A DNA stretch of 64,000 nucleotides from a virus. The stretch spans positions 1 to 64,000 of the IMG/VR virus record IMGVR_UViG_3300023242_000001; one strand, given 5' to 3'. Position numbers and translations under genes: made by a program. Positions 30,975 through 40,827 of this stretch are shown here, one piece after another; the stretch's first letter is position 1, and the number at the start of each line of letters is the position of its first letter. Under the pieces are notes generated by a model. That model made no database searches. It was not told where the DNA came from and was given only the letters and a program-made list of their open reading frames with translations.

Positions 30975-33900
30975 TCATAGATGCCAACAGTTTGCTCAAT
31001 GAGGCCCTGCTCAGGGGCGAGGACAAAGAGTTCGGCCGCGTCATCACCGGCGCGGACGGCAAGCAGGTCCAGGTCAACAGCGCCGGCTACGGCTTCGAAG
31101 GTTTCTTCGACAAGTACGTCGCGGCGTTGGGGGAGTTCGGCCTGCAGCCCATCAACACCATCGTCGTGTGGGACGGCGCCAACGCCAAGCAGATGCGCCG
31201 CAACTACCTGGCAGGCTACAAGCTGGGGCGCGACAAGGCGCCCGAGGTCAGCGAGCAGCTGAACCTTGCCCGTGACATGGTCACCAAAGCCCTGTACCAC
31301 CTCGGCGCCACCGTGGTGCAGCAGCCACGCATGGAGGCAGACGACGTGATCGGCTACCTTTGCCGGCACCTGCGAGGCGAGCGCAACACCGTCGTCACTT
31401 CCGACGGCGATCTGTGCGTGCTGCACGACGACAACACCGACGTCTGGCGCCTGAAGGAGCTGAACAAGAACCCGTGCGGCCCGTTCCCCCACCGCTACAT
31501 CACCCACTACAAGGCCCTGGTCGGTGACACCTCCGACAAGATCCCGGGCGCCAAGGGCTTCGGCGACGCAGCCTTCATCCAGTTCGTCGCCACCTTCGGC
31601 CTGGAGGGCCTGGACGAGATGCAGCGCATGATCGAGGCAGGCACCCTGCACGAGCTTGCCGAGAGCCTGGCGGACATGCCCAAGCTGAGGACGGTGCTGG
31701 AGAACAAAGACACCGTCACCGCATCCTGGGTCGTGGCCCGCCTGCACATCGACGAGGTCAACACGATGCGCGCGCCGCTGCAGATCACGCCCGGCATGGT
31801 GACGCAGTGGGCCGACGTGCCAGAAGAACTGCGGGTGCACGACCTGCGCATGAAGTACGGCACCAAGACCCTGGTCACCGCGTCCAACTACGAGGTCGTG
31901 GTGGCCCGCCTGCCCAAGGGCATCCACGCCGCGCCCTTTGTCGCGCTGGACATCGAGACCGCCGAGGGCGAGGAGTCCGACGAGTGGATCGACCGCATGA
32001 AGGCCGCCACCGAGTCCGATCGTGAGCGCATCGATGTGCTGGGCCACGAGCTGTGCGGCATGTCGCTCACCTTCGGCGACAACCTGCAGCACACGGTCTA
32101 CATGGCCGTGAACCACAAGGACAGCGACAACATCACGGTCGACCAGTGCCGCGCCGTGGTCGAGCTGATCCCCCAGACCAAGCACATCGTCATCCAGAAC
32201 CGCAACTTCGAGTTCTCGGTGTTGTACCGCACCTGGGGTGACAAGTGGGCCGACAACGGCTGGAGCGGCTTCATCCCCAACGCGCTGGACACCAAGATCG
32301 GTGCCAGCTACGTCGACGAGAACCACCCCAAAGGCCTGAAGCACCGCTCCAAGCTGCACCTGGGCTACGAGCAGCAGACCTTCGAGAAGGTCACCACGGT
32401 GAGCGGTCCCCTGGGCACGCTCACCGGTGGGCGCTTCGTTCGGGAATACGACCAGGTCATCGACACCATGCCCAACGGCGTGGACGCTGACGGCGTGGTG
32501 CAGTTCCTGGAGACCACCCAGCGCTGGGAGGACCGCCGCCACAAGATGGACGCACTCACCGCCGAGCACGTCTTCGACTACGGCTGCGACGACACCATCT
32601 GCACCGCCGCGCTGCACCACTACTACAAGCTGGTGATGGAGATCGAGGGCACCTGGGACACCTACCTCGAAGTCGAGACGCTCCCCGAGTACCTCACCAC
32701 GCTTGCCTTTGTTCAGGGCGTGCCGATCTCGCTGCCCAAGCTGCGCGAGATGGAACTGAAGGACGACGAGCGCTACGCCGACGGCTGGGGGGTGATGCGG
32801 GCCTACCTCATGGCCAAGGGTTGGGAAGGCACTGTGCGCCCCGAGTTCGAGGCGCCCCTTGAGCCTTCCGACGTCAAGCTGGCAGCCAGCGTGCTGCTGG
32901 ACGCAGAGTTCACCACCAAGAAGCGCAAGCTCAACGCAATGGCGTTTGACATGCGCGAGCAGTTTCCCGACAACGCCACGGCCAGCGTGCTTGCCGCCGC
33001 TGTCGAGCAGGGTGATGTGGACGCGATCAACCGGATGATCAAGGACAACTTCACTGGCGAGCCCAAGATCAACTTCGGGTCCCCGAAACAGATCCAGAAC
33101 CTGCTGTATCACGTCGTCGGCGCGGTGCCCCGCATCGTCAACAAGATGACGGACAAGCAGCGCGAAACGAACGAAGACATGAAGGAGGCGTTCAACAAGA
33201 TGCGCCGGGCGCGCGACCTCAAAGTCGACCTGTTCTCGATCACGGAACCTGTGAGCGGCAAAGACTCCCGGGGCAAGTCGGTGACTTTGAGGCCACTGCT
33301 GGACGAGGAGCGCGAGGCGCTCATCAGCAAGGCCTCCACCGACGACTCGGCCGTGGCCTACGCCCTGGCCAAGGACAGCCTCGGTGACGAGGAGCGCGCT
33401 GTGCTCACCGCATTCGGCGCCATCAAGTCGGTGATGACGCGTCGCAGCCTTTTCTACAAGACCTACAAGGTCATCGGGCACTGGCGCGACGGGCGCATCC
33501 ACTCGTCGCTGAACCAGTCCGAGGCGGTGACGCGGCGCTACTCGTCCAGCGCCCCGAACGTGCAGCAGCTGCCTTCGCGGGGCGAGGGCGCCGAGTTTCG
33601 CGAGATCATTTTGCCGCACCACAAGAATGCCGTTGTCGTGGCGTGTGACTTCAGTGGACAGGAGCTGCGCAACCTTGCCGAGCAGAGCGGCGACGCCGCG
33701 CTGACCGCTTGCTACGTGGGCGACAACCTGCTTGATGTGCACAGCCTGACCGCGGTGCAAGCTTCGCTCTACCTGTGGGACGCCCCGGTGACCTACGACG
33801 AGTTCCTGGCCATGCTGGCCTCCGAGAACAAGGACGCCAAGACCAAGGCCAAGGAGCTGCGCGGCTCCAGCAAGACGGTGAACTTCGCGTCCCAGTACGG

Positions 33901-34459
33901 GGCGCAGGCGATGAACATCGCGCAGCAGCTGATGGTCGACGAGGAGACCGCCCAGAACTTCCTGAACGCGAAGGACAAGGCGTTCCCGGGCATCGAGGTC
34001 TGGAAGAAGGTGGTCGAGGATCGGACGGCCGAGGTTGGCTACGCGGTGTCGATGATGGGTGCGCGGCGCCACCTGCAGGCTCCGCTGAACTCCGAAAACA
34101 GTTGGGAGCGCGCAGCGGCCGCCCGCCAAGCCAGCAACCACTACATCCAGGCCAGTTGCGCCGAGCAGAGCAAACTGGCCATGGCCTCGATGTGGCGCGC
34201 CGGGCTGTTCACCGGCAGGTTCGACGCTTGCTTCTACTTCCCGGTCCACGACGAATGCGTGGCCTCGGTCCACAAGGATCAGGCAGTGGAGTTCACCAAG
34301 TTGTTCCATGCCTGCATGGTCCAGCCCTACGCCGGGATGAAGATCCCGATCGTCTCGTCGATCGAGATCGGGCGCAACTTCGGCAACCTGATCGAGGTCG
34401 GCGAAGTGCCCGACGAGCAGAAAATTCAGGAGGCCATCAACAAGGTTTTCGCGGTATAG
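30965..34459 (+). CDS. DNA polymerase I-like, 5' nuclease + 3' exonuclease + polymerase (1164 aa)
   Basis: Family A replicative polymerase. The N-terminal ~290 residues are a FEN/RNase H-like 5' nuclease (L-I-I-D-A-N, E-A-D-D-V-I-G-Y, T-S-D-G-D, G-D-T-S-D-K-I-P-G). A 3'-5' exonuclease follows (D-I-E-T with Asp329, N-R-N-F-E-F). The palm has motif A D-F-S-G-Q-E-L-R (Asp895), motif B R-G-S-S-K-T-V-N-F-A-S-Q-Y-G (Arg966/Lys970) and motif C H-D-E (1095-1097). Phage family A polymerases usually lack the 5' nuclease, so three activities in one chain are notable; an insertion-rich middle explains the length. Confidence 0.95.
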   Translation: MRLIIDANSLLNEALLRGEDKEFGRVITGADGKQVQVNSAGYGFEGFFDKYVAALGEFGLQPINTIVVWDGANAKQMRRNYLAGYKLGRDKAPEVSEQLNLARDMVTKALYHLGATVVQQPRMEADDVIGYLCRHLRGERNTVVTSDGDLCVLHDDNTDVWRLKELNKNPCGPFPHRYITHYKALVGDTSDKIPGAKGFGDAAFIQFVATFGLEGLDEMQRMIEAGTLHELAESLADMPKLRTVLENKDTVTASWVVARLHIDEVNTMRAPLQITPGMVTQWADVPEELRVHDLRMKYGTKTLVTASNYEVVVARLPKGIHAAPFVALDIETAEGEESDEWIDRMKAATESDRERIDVLGHELCGMSLTFGDNLQHTVYMAVNHKDSDNITVDQCRAVVELIPQTKHIVIQNRNFEFSVLYRTWGDKWADNGWSGFIPNALDTKIGASYVDENHPKGLKHRSKLHLGYEQQTFEKVTTVSGPLGTLTGGRFVREYDQVIDTMPNGVDADGVVQFLETTQRWEDRRHKMDALTAEHVFDYGCDDTICTAALHHYYKLVMEIEGTWDTYLEVETLPEYLTTLAFVQGVPISLPKLREMELKDDERYADGWGVMRAYLMAKGWEGTVRPEFEAPLEPSDVKLAASVLLDAEFTTKKRKLNAMAFDMREQFPDNATASVLAAAVEQGDVDAINRMIKDNFTGEPKINFGSPKQIQNLLYHVVGAVPRIVNKMTDKQRETNEDMKEAFNKMRRARDLKVDLFSITEPVSGKDSRGKSVTLRPLLDEEREALISKASTDDSAVAYALAKDSLGDEERAVLTAFGAIKSVMTRRSLFYKTYKVIGHWRDGRIHSSLNQSEAVTRRYSSSAPNVQQLPSRGEGAEFREIILPHHKNAVVVACDFSGQELRNLAEQSGDAALTACYVGDNLLDVHSLTAVQASLYLWDAPVTYDEFLAMLASENKDAKTKAKELRGSSKTVNFASQYGAQAMNIAQQLMVDEETAQNFLNAKDKAFPGIEVWKKVVEDRTAEVGYAVSMMGARRHLQAPLNSENSWERAAAARQASNHYIQASCAEQSKLAMASMWRAGLFTGRFDACFYFPVHDECVASVHKDQAVEFTKLFHACMVQPYAGMKIPIVSSIEIGRNFGNLIEVGEVPDEQKIQEAINKVFAV

Positions 34460-34467
34460 TGCCAGCC

Positions 34468-34489
34468 CTCACCGACAAAGATCGGTGAG
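34468..34489 (+). promoter_or_regulatory. 7-bp hairpin after the polymerase gene
   Basis: CTCACCG (34468-34474) pairs with 34483-34489; no T-run follows, so termination is uncertain. It lies between the polymerase stop and the next start. Confidence 0.45.
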
Positions 34490-34528
34490 CGGTCCCGATA
34501 GAACAACAATAAAAACCGAGGGCATGCG

Positions 34529-34792
34529 ATGGACATCCACGCAAAAAAGCAGGGGCGCCCGCCTCTGGGTACGGGCGAACTCGCCCCCGACAAAGTCAAG
34601 GGCCTTTGGCGGCTCATCAAGCACAACGAAGCCAGCACCAGTCAAGACCGGCGCTGGCTTTGCATTTGCGAGTGCGGCAGCACCCGCTGGGTCAAAGAGC
34701 AAGCGCTCAGACACAACCAGTCCCGCTCATGCGGCTGCACCCGAGTCAAGGTGCTTGCAGCGTCGCTGAGCCAAGCCAGCGGCTGGAGGTGA
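34529..34792 (+). CDS. single-copy Cys-cluster domain protein (87 aa)
   Basis: One copy of the domain seen twice in the protein at 3618: L-W-R-L-I, C-I-C-E-C-G (45-50) and S-C-G-C (67-70). Likely zinc-binding. No enzymatic domain is attached. The upstream region contains an A-rich AACAACAATAAAAACCGAGG stretch with GAGG as the ribosome binding site. Confidence 0.7.
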   Translation: MDIHAKKQGRPPLGTGELAPDKVKGLWRLIKHNEASTSQDRRWLCICECGSTRWVKEQALRHNQSRSCGCTRVKVLAASLSQASGWR

Positions 34793-34795
34793 CCC

Positions 34796-35284
34796 ATGGT
34801 CACTTTCAAGCGCACAGGCAACAAGGCCAACCGGGGCAAGCCCACCGAGGATGCCGTCGCGAAAGCGCTGGCCACTTGGCAGGGCCAGCGCATGGACCGC
34901 GAGTTCAACCGGCTGGTCGACAGCAAGGCAGCGGGCCGGATCATCAAGGCGGCGGCGGCGGACTTCGAGTTCTTCATCAACGATTTTGACGACCAGTACT
35001 CCCTGCAGGCGCACCACGGCCTGATCGAGGCGAAAGAGACCGAGCACGAGTTTCGGATTGCCCGCCCCAAGATCACGCAGCTCCCTGCGATGCGCCGCAG
35101 GCGCCTCTCTGGCGGCAGGTGCTTCGTGGTGGTCTACCACAGCACGATCAAGAGGTACCGCGCAGTGTCAGTCCGATGGCTTGACGCCAACGGCGACAAA
35201 GGCTCCTGGAACCTGGAGCCGATCCCCACCTTCGAGACCCCGATCGAGGCCCTGAACTGGGCAAGTTCGGGGCTGTTCGCATGA
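34796..35284 (+). CDS. PD-(D/E)XK nuclease, possible Holliday junction resolvase (162 aa)
   Basis: R-G-K-P-T-E-D-A-V near residue 13, A-D-F-E-F-F (about 59-64), and G-L-I-E-A-K-E-T (about 80-87) give the helix-Glu, Asp and E-x-K arrangement of PD-(D/E)XK enzymes. A similar fold is common in phage resolvases located with recombination genes. DNA junction or strand cleavage is inferred from family and context. ATGA overlap with the next gene. Confidence 0.75.
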   Translation: MVTFKRTGNKANRGKPTEDAVAKALATWQGQRMDREFNRLVDSKAAGRIIKAAAADFEFFINDFDDQYSLQAHHGLIEAKETEHEFRIARPKITQLPAMRRRRLSGGRCFVVVYHSTIKRYRAVSVRWLDANGDKGSWNLEPIPTFETPIEALNWASSGLFA

Positions 35285-35526
35285 AGGAGCGCCACTGCGC
35301 CTACTGCCGCAACATCCGCCCCGACGAGGGTTTTCGCAGGGTCTTATCTGCTGTCGACACCTCGGTGCGCTACATGTGCCCCGGGTGCCAAGACCGCCGC
35401 AAGCTGCCCCGCGCAAAGCTTGTCGAGATGGCCCAGGTGGAAACAGAAGAACGCCGCGCTGCCGCCTCGGCGGCGGCCGCGCTGGCGGCTCGAGAAACAT
35501 TTGAAAGGAAAAGGAACCTGACATGA
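35281..35526 (+). CDS. zinc-binding protein with coiled-coil tail (81 aa)
   Basis: C-A-Y-C (6-9) and C-P-G-C (about 33-36) form a likely zinc knuckle; the C-terminal half is an Ala/Glu/Arg-rich helix. Overlaps both neighbours by ATGA. Function unknown. Confidence 0.65.
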   Translation: MKERHCAYCRNIRPDEGFRRVLSAVDTSVRYMCPGCQDRRKLPRAKLVEMAQVETEERRAAASAAAALAARETFERKRNLT

Positions 35527-36167
35527 CGAAACGAACACTGGAGAACCTAGATGGGGCTGTTTTCGGGGCGTGGACAGTGCTGGCGCGCGTGCCAGGTCTT
35601 TCGACGAGGTGCTCGGCCGTGTGTCGGTGCGGGACGCTCAGGCAGGTGCGGGTCCAGGACCTTCGTAAGGGGGCTAGCCGCTCCTGTGGGTGCCGGGGAG
35701 CTGCGGGTAAGTCGCACGACGCGGGTGCTGACCTGCGCAGGACTCACGGCAAAGACCACGGAGACAAGGTCTACCGAACTTGGAGAAACGCCAAGACCCG
35801 GGTCTCTAACCCCCGCAACCCGAAGCACGAGAGCTACGGAGCGAGGGGAATAGACATGGACCCCACGTGGTTCAACTCCTTCGAGGCATTTCTTGCCGGG
35901 GTTGGGGAGCCACCAGGGCCCGACCTTTCGTTGGACCGCATTGAAAACGATCGGGGCTACTGGCCTGGGAACGTGCGGTGGGCAACGGGGCTGGAGCAGG
36001 CGCGCAACAAGCGCACAACCAGGAGACTTGAGTACCTGGGGGAGCTAAGGCCCCTGGTTGTTTGGTGTGAAGAACTAGGGGTCGGCTACAAGCAGGCCTG
36101 CTACAGGTTCAGCCTGGGCCTCAGCCCTCACGAAATTTTATTTGGAAGGGGCTCAAAGTGCTCGTAA
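35523..36167 (+). CDS. Cys-cluster plus HNH-like endonuclease-type protein (214 aa)
   Basis: Residues 10-57 are the same Cys-domain as at 3618 and 34529 (C-R-C-G at 34-37, S-C-G-C at 54-57). The middle carries Y-R-T-W-R-N-A-K-T-R and S-L-D-R-I-E-N-D-R-G-Y-W-P-G-N-V-R-W-A-T, a motif of phage HNH/AP2-associated proteins. The C-terminus looks DNA-binding. Probably a selfish endonuclease-type gene between resolvase and SbcD. Its stop overlaps the next start by ten bases. Confidence 0.75.
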   Translation: MTKRTLENLDGAVFGAWTVLARVPGLSTRCSAVCRCGTLRQVRVQDLRKGASRSCGCRGAAGKSHDAGADLRRTHGKDHGDKVYRTWRNAKTRVSNPRNPKHESYGARGIDMDPTWFNSFEAFLAGVGEPPGPDLSLDRIENDRGYWPGNVRWATGLEQARNKRTTRRLEYLGELRPLVVWCEELGVGYKQACYRFSLGLSPHEILFGRGSKCS

Positions 36168-37225
36168 TCTCAGACACACACATCGGCGTCATCCGCAGCG
36201 GGGGCACCACCCACACGAGCGCCGAGCAGGTCAGGGAGTACCTGCTGCAGAAGTTCGCCGAGCACCTGCTGCTGGCCGACGAGGTGCTCATAAACGGCGA
36301 CCTCTTTGATACCTACAGCATCCCGCTGATTGACCTATTCAGGACCCATCAGATCATCTCTGACTGGCTGGCTGCGGGGGACCGGCGCGTCCACCTTGTT
36401 CCAGGCAACCACTGTCTGAGCAAGAACAGCGAGAACCTGTCCAGCTTCGAGCTCATGGCCCGGCTGCTACAGGCGCGCTTTGGGGAACGGGTGCGCTACC
36501 TGCAGGGCGGCTGTCAAGTCAAGGAGGGCATCTACGTGATCAGCCACGTCAGGAACCAAGACATCTTTGACCATGAGCTCACGCAGGTGCCCGAAGGCAT
36601 GAAGTACCTGCTGCTGCACTGCAATTTCGACTCACCCTTCGCCTGCGACGCCGACAACTCCCTGAATTTATCCCGTGAGCAGGCCAAGGCACTCAAGGCC
36701 CGGGGCATCACGATGGTGCTGGGCCACGAGCACCAGGGTCGTGAGCTACTGGGCGGCAGCGTGATCATCGTAGGCAATCAGGTGCCCTCAAGTGTTTCGG
36801 ATTGCATGTCTCACGGCGACGGCCAGCGAGCGGGCACCAAGCGCGCGCTGATCCTTGAGGACGGTGGGCACCGGTTCACCCAAACCTGGTCCGTCGACGA
36901 CGAGGACGGCTGGTTCGCCCGGGTCGACTGGAAGGAACTGGCCGAGGTCATCGAGGAGGGCCGCGGCTTCATCCGTGTCGAAGGTGAGGCCACCCGCGAC
37001 GAGGCCCCCGCTGTCGTGCGCGCCATTGCCGCGTTTCGTCAGCGCAGCCAGTCCTTCGTCGTCACCAACGCCGTGCACATCGAGCAGGCCGAGGGCTTGG
37101 GGGATCTGGAAGACAGCATCGAAGACGTCCGCACCGTGGACATCATGGCGCTTTTGCTGGAACAACTTGATGAGCGCGAGAGCGCCATCGTACGGGCCTT
37201 GTTGGCCGAGAAGGAAATGACTTGA
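36158..37225 (+). CDS. SbcD/gp47-like nuclease subunit (355 aa)
   Basis: Calcineurin-type phosphoesterase: S-D-T-H-I-G (5-10), N-G-D-L-F-D, P-G-N-H-C, and G-H-E-H-Q-G carry the metal ligands of SbcD/Mre11. It should pair with the SbcC-like ATPase two genes on to process DNA ends and hairpins during recombination-dependent replication. GTG at 36158; no strong Shine-Dalgarno, so translation is probably coupled to the upstream gene. Stop overlaps the next start (TTGA). Confidence 0.9.
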   Translation: MLVISDTHIGVIRSGGTTHTSAEQVREYLLQKFAEHLLLADEVLINGDLFDTYSIPLIDLFRTHQIISDWLAAGDRRVHLVPGNHCLSKNSENLSSFELMARLLQARFGERVRYLQGGCQVKEGIYVISHVRNQDIFDHELTQVPEGMKYLLLHCNFDSPFACDADNSLNLSREQAKALKARGITMVLGHEHQGRELLGGSVIIVGNQVPSSVSDCMSHGDGQRAGTKRALILEDGGHRFTQTWSVDDEDGWFARVDWKELAEVIEEGRGFIRVEGEATRDEAPAVVRAIAAFRQRSQSFVVTNAVHIEQAEGLGDLEDSIEDVRTVDIMALLLEQLDERESAIVRALLAEKEMT

Positions 37226-38022
37226 ACTACGACTACCAATACGAAATCGCCCTCAACAACATCATGGACCACGGCGACGACCGTGGTGACCGCACAGGCA
37301 CAGGCACGCGAGGCCTGTTCGGCATGCAGCTGAGATGGGACCTTGCCGAGGGCTTCCCCCTCATCACGACGAAGAAGGTATTCATGCGGGGGCTCGTCGA
37401 GGAGCTGCTGTGGATGCTGCGGGGTTGCACCAACAACCACGAGCTCGTGGCCAAGGGCGTGCACATCTGGGACGCCTGGTCCGACATGTTTGGCAATCTC
37501 GGCCCTATCTACGGCGCGCAGTGGCGCTCGTGGAAGGGCAGCGACGGCGAGGTGATCGACCAGATCTCCTGGGTGATCAACGAAATCAAAGCCAACCCGA
37601 ACAGCCGCCGCCTCGTTGTGAGCGCGTGGAATGTTGCGGACCTGCCCAAGATGGCGCTGGCGCCTTGCCACTGCCTGTTCCAGTTCTTCGTGTCCAAGGG
37701 CAAGCTCAGCTGCCAGCTCTACCAGCGAAGCGCTGACATGTTCCTGGGGGTGCCCTTCAACATCGCCAGTTACGCGTTGCTCACCCACATGGTGGCGCAG
37801 CAGTGTGGCCTGCAAGTCGGGCAATTCGTCTGGACCGGCGGCGACTGCCACATCTACAGCAACCACCACGAGCAGGTGAGGGAGCAGCTGAGCAGGCAGG
37901 GCAGCCCGTACCCAACCCTCGCCCTTCGCCCTGCGGCGTCAATCTTCGACTACTCGTTCGAGGACGTGCTGCTCGGAGGGTACAACCCACAACCCGCCAT
38001 CGCCGCGCCGGTGGCCATCTGA
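37222..38022 (+). CDS. thyA: thymidylate synthase (266 aa)
   Basis: Converts dUMP to dTMP with methylene-tetrahydrofolate. D-R-T-G-T-G-T at the start, R-G-L-V-E-E-L-L-W near residue 53, A-P-C-H with catalytic Cys149, [15 protein letters not shown] and D-C-H-I-Y are all present, so it looks intact. TTG at 37222 overlaps the upstream stop. Provides dTTP for phage replication together with the dNMP kinase. Placement between SbcD and SbcC genes is unusual. Confidence 0.95.
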   Translation: MNYDYQYEIALNNIMDHGDDRGDRTGTGTRGLFGMQLRWDLAEGFPLITTKKVFMRGLVEELLWMLRGCTNNHELVAKGVHIWDAWSDMFGNLGPIYGAQWRSWKGSDGEVIDQISWVINEIKANPNSRRLVVSAWNVADLPKMALAPCHCLFQFFVSKGKLSCQLYQRSADMFLGVPFNIASYALLTHMVAQQCGLQVGQFVWTGGDCHIYSNHHEQVREQLSRQGSPYPTLALRPAASIFDYSFEDVLLGGYNPQPAIAAPVAI

Positions 38023-38031
38023 TTGAACGAC

Positions 38032-40164
38032 ATGATCAAGACCCTGAAACTCACCAACTTCCGCCAGCACGAAAGCCGCACCGTCAACTTCGGCGCCGGC
38101 CTGTCAGTGTTGCGCGGACGCAACGAAATCGGCAAGACCAGCGTGGCCGAGTCCATCGGCTACGCCCTGTTCGGCGCCAAGGCGCTGCGCGACACGCTCG
38201 ACGGCGTGGTCACCTGGGGCGAGCCCACCGGCTCCCTCAAGGTCGAGCTCACGCTGGACATCGAGGGCGTCGAGTACCTCGTCAAGCGCGGCAAGTCCGG
38301 CGCCGAGATCGTCTACGCCGGCGGCAGCGTCACCGGCCAGACCGAGGTCACCAACTTCGCTGCCAAGCTGCTGCGCGTGGACGCCGCCGCCGCCGCCAAA
38401 CTCACCATGGCGTCCCAGGGCGAAATCCGCGGCGCGCTGGAAGCAGGCACCAAGGCCACCACCGAACTGATCGAGCGACTTGCCGAGTTCAGCCAGCTCG
38501 ACGACCTGATCGAGTTGATCCAGGAGAAGCTCCCACTGGGCAGTGCGGTCGGCGCCGAGAGCGCGATCGCCCAGCTGGAGAGCGACCTTGTCGACGCGCA
38601 GGCCGAGGCGGTGGAGCCTGACCTGGCTGGCATGCCCGAGCGGATCCTGAAGTTGGCCGCTGGCGTTGTCGGCGCCGAGAAGGCTGCGGCCCGCTTGGAG
38701 ACAGCCTACCAGGCGGCGCAGGTGGCGCTGGAAGCAGGCCAGGCTACCGTGGCAGCCCGCGAGCGCCTGGAGGGCAACCTGGCCAGCGCCAAGCGCGTCG
38801 CCGAGCGCTTCCAGGTTGACCGGGAAGACGCTCGATCCGCAGCCAACCAGCGCGCCGCGTTTGCCGAGAGCCAGGAGGCCCTGGAGAAGGAGGCTCAGCA
38901 GTTGAGCCGCGCGCCTGAAGCGCTCGCCGAATTGAAGCGCGCGCAGCCGTTGCTGGTGCGCTACGCGGGTGAACGTGTGGCCGGGTCGCTCACCGCGCTG
39001 CGCGCCGCCGCCGCCGCCGCCGCCTGTGCAGTGGTCAACCACACCCAGCATATCTCAGACATTCGAGTGGCCCTGGCCAGCCTCGCAAGCCAGCTCTCCA
39101 GTGGCACCTGCGGCTTCTGTGGCCAGGACTTCAGCGATTTGCCCGAGGTGGCCAAGAAGAACGCCCAGGTGCAGGTGGAGATTGCGGCGCAGGAGTCAGA
39201 CTTCGACCTGCACACGTCCGCGCAGACCGAGCAGAAGGCAGAGGCCGCGAGGCTCCAGGACCTCGTGAAACTCAGCGCAGCGCTGGACTTCCCGCTGCCC
39301 CAGTGCGTGGAGCGCGAGGATGACTTGTTGCCCCCACACTTTCGCTGGACGGGCTTGAGCGAGGAGTCGCTGACAAAGGCGAAGGACAGGCTCGCCGAAA
39401 TCGCCACCACGCTCGCAGCCATGGCGAAGACCAGGCGCCAGGAGCAGCTTGCCCAGGATCGGTATGCCGAGATCAACGCGCGCGCCGACGGCGTGATGGC
39501 AGCGGTCCGAACTGCTGAAGACGAGCTGCACGACGCCCCAACCGCTGACGTCGAGGGCCTGCGCACCGCGCGCGACAGCCTGCGCACCGAGAGCCGCGAC
39601 GCCGAGCGCGCGGTGAGCGAGGCCAAGTCCGAGGCGGCCCGCGTGCAGGCCGAGATGGTCAGCCTGCAGCAGCGCTACACAGCCGCGCTGGCGCGCGTCG
39701 ATCGCGTCAAGGCTCACATCGCCCAGCGCAAGCTGGAGGTCGCCGCTTTGGCGCTCAACAACGGGCTGCTGAAGAAGGTGCGCGCCGCGCGCCCGGTGAT
39801 CGCAGACAAGCTCTGGAACATCGTGCTGAGCGCCGTCGGCGGGTACTTCAGCGAGATCCGGGGCGAGAAGTCCAGGGTGGGCAAAGACAGCGACGGCTTC
39901 AAGGTGGATGGCCACCCGATCACGTCGTTGTCGGGCTCCACCAAAGACGCCCTCGGCCTTGCCATCCGCGTGGCGCTGGTCAAAACCTTCCTGCCCAACA
40001 CACCGTTCTTGCTGCTCGACGAGCCGTGCGCAGCGATGGACGAGAACCGCACCGGCAACCTGCTGGGCTTCGTGGCGTCCTGCGGCTTCACGCAGGTGAT
40101 CGCCGCCACTCACGACCAGCTGAGCGCCAGCTTCGCTGATCACGTCATTCAACTGGGAGATTGA
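38032..40164 (+). CDS. SbcC/gp46-like ATPase (710 aa)
   Basis: SMC-like ATPase: Walker A G-R-N-E-I-G-K-T (Lys35), long coiled coils (about 170-320 and 390-560), a zinc hook C-G-F-C (360-363) between them, and C-terminal signature plus Walker B L-L-L-D-E-P (Asp663). Partners the SbcD-like nuclease. ATG at 38032 is preferred because M-I-K-T-L-K-L-T-N-F is the normal start; an in-frame TTG at 38023 abuts the thyA stop and is possible. Confidence 0.9.
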   Translation: MIKTLKLTNFRQHESRTVNFGAGLSVLRGRNEIGKTSVAESIGYALFGAKALRDTLDGVVTWGEPTGSLKVELTLDIEGVEYLVKRGKSGAEIVYAGGSVTGQTEVTNFAAKLLRVDAAAAAKLTMASQGEIRGALEAGTKATTELIERLAEFSQLDDLIELIQEKLPLGSAVGAESAIAQLESDLVDAQAEAVEPDLAGMPERILKLAAGVVGAEKAAARLETAYQAAQVALEAGQATVAARERLEGNLASAKRVAERFQVDREDARSAANQRAAFAESQEALEKEAQQLSRAPEALAELKRAQPLLVRYAGERVAGSLTALRAAAAAAACAVVNHTQHISDIRVALASLASQLSSGTCGFCGQDFSDLPEVAKKNAQVQVEIAAQESDFDLHTSAQTEQKAEAARLQDLVKLSAALDFPLPQCVEREDDLLPPHFRWTGLSEESLTKAKDRLAEIATTLAAMAKTRRQEQLAQDRYAEINARADGVMAAVRTAEDELHDAPTADVEGLRTARDSLRTESRDAERAVSEAKSEAARVQAEMVSLQQRYTAALARVDRVKAHIAQRKLEVAALALNNGLLKKVRAARPVIADKLWNIVLSAVGGYFSEIRGEKSRVGKDSDGFKVDGHPITSLSGSTKDALGLAIRVALVKTFLPNTPFLLLDEPCAAMDENRTGNLLGFVASCGFTQVIAATHDQLSASFADHVIQLGD

Positions 40165-40166
40165 AG

Positions 40167-40403
40167 ATGAGCAACGAAGAGAAAACCGGAGATTTCGTAC
40201 CGAAGTCGCCAGCGTGGACCACTGGCGAGTTGGGTGCTGCCCGGCTTCAACTGGAGGCCGACATCCGCACTCTGCTGAAGGATTTCAGGCGCGAGTTTGG
40301 CCTCACCCCGACATCGGTCGATGTCGACACCTTTGTGGAAGCCCGCGCCTCGGGTGTGCGCTTCACCCACCTGGGGAACGTGAAGGTGGAGGTGTCGCTG
40401 TGA
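40167..40403 (+). CDS. hypothetical phage protein (78 aa)
   Basis: ATG at 40167 behind GGGAG; a TTG two codons earlier overlaps the sbcC-like stop and is an alternative. Helical middle and a short beta end. Unrecognised. Overlaps the next gene. Confidence 0.65.
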   Translation: MSNEEKTGDFVPKSPAWTTGELGAARLQLEADIRTLLKDFRREFGLTPTSVDVDTFVEARASGVRFTHLGNVKVEVSL

Positions 40404-40597
40404 GCAACAACACACTGGCACTTTTTGTGGCATCGGCCACCATCATTTGCGTCTGCAGCGCCGCGCTCGCTTACTGGAGCACGGGGCTGGTAAGGGATTT
40501 CGTGAAAACGGTAATTGAGAACAACGAGCGGGAGATCCTGGCGAGGGACAACTACATCAACGAGTTGAAAGATACTTTGCGGAGACTGGGCAAGTGA
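40400..40597 (+). CDS. small single-pass membrane protein (65 aa)
   Basis: GTG at 40400 overlapping the upstream stop. Hydrophobic segment at residues 5-26, then a charged helix. Unknown role; overlaps the next start as GTGA. Confidence 0.65.
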   Translation: MSNNTLALFVASATIICVCSAALAYWSTGLVRDFVKTVIENNEREILARDNYINELKDTLRRLGK

Positions 40598-40827
40598 CGG
40601 CGCCCGTCATTGACATCTACCTTGACGGCAAGCGGTTTGCCATGCGTACCACCTGGCACCACGTCCCCCGCGTGGGCGACACCCTTCTGCTGCGAGACGG
40701 TGAAGTTTGGGGTGAGGTCGTTACGGTGATCTGGGGCGACGACACGGCCCGCGACTCGGCGCACCTGGAGCGCCAGTGGGTCCAGATCCTGTGCATGTCG
40801 GTTGAACCTGTCGGAGGTAAGTCGTGA
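40594..40827 (+). CDS. hypothetical beta-rich phage protein (77 aa)
   Basis: GTG start in a GTGA overlap. Mostly beta strands, with V-P-R-V-G-D-T-L-L-L, a pattern of small barrel proteins. Unrecognised. Confidence 0.65.
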   Translation: MTAPVIDIYLDGKRFAMRTTWHHVPRVGDTLLLRDGEVWGEVVTVIWGDDTARDSAHLERQWVQILCMSVEPVGGKS

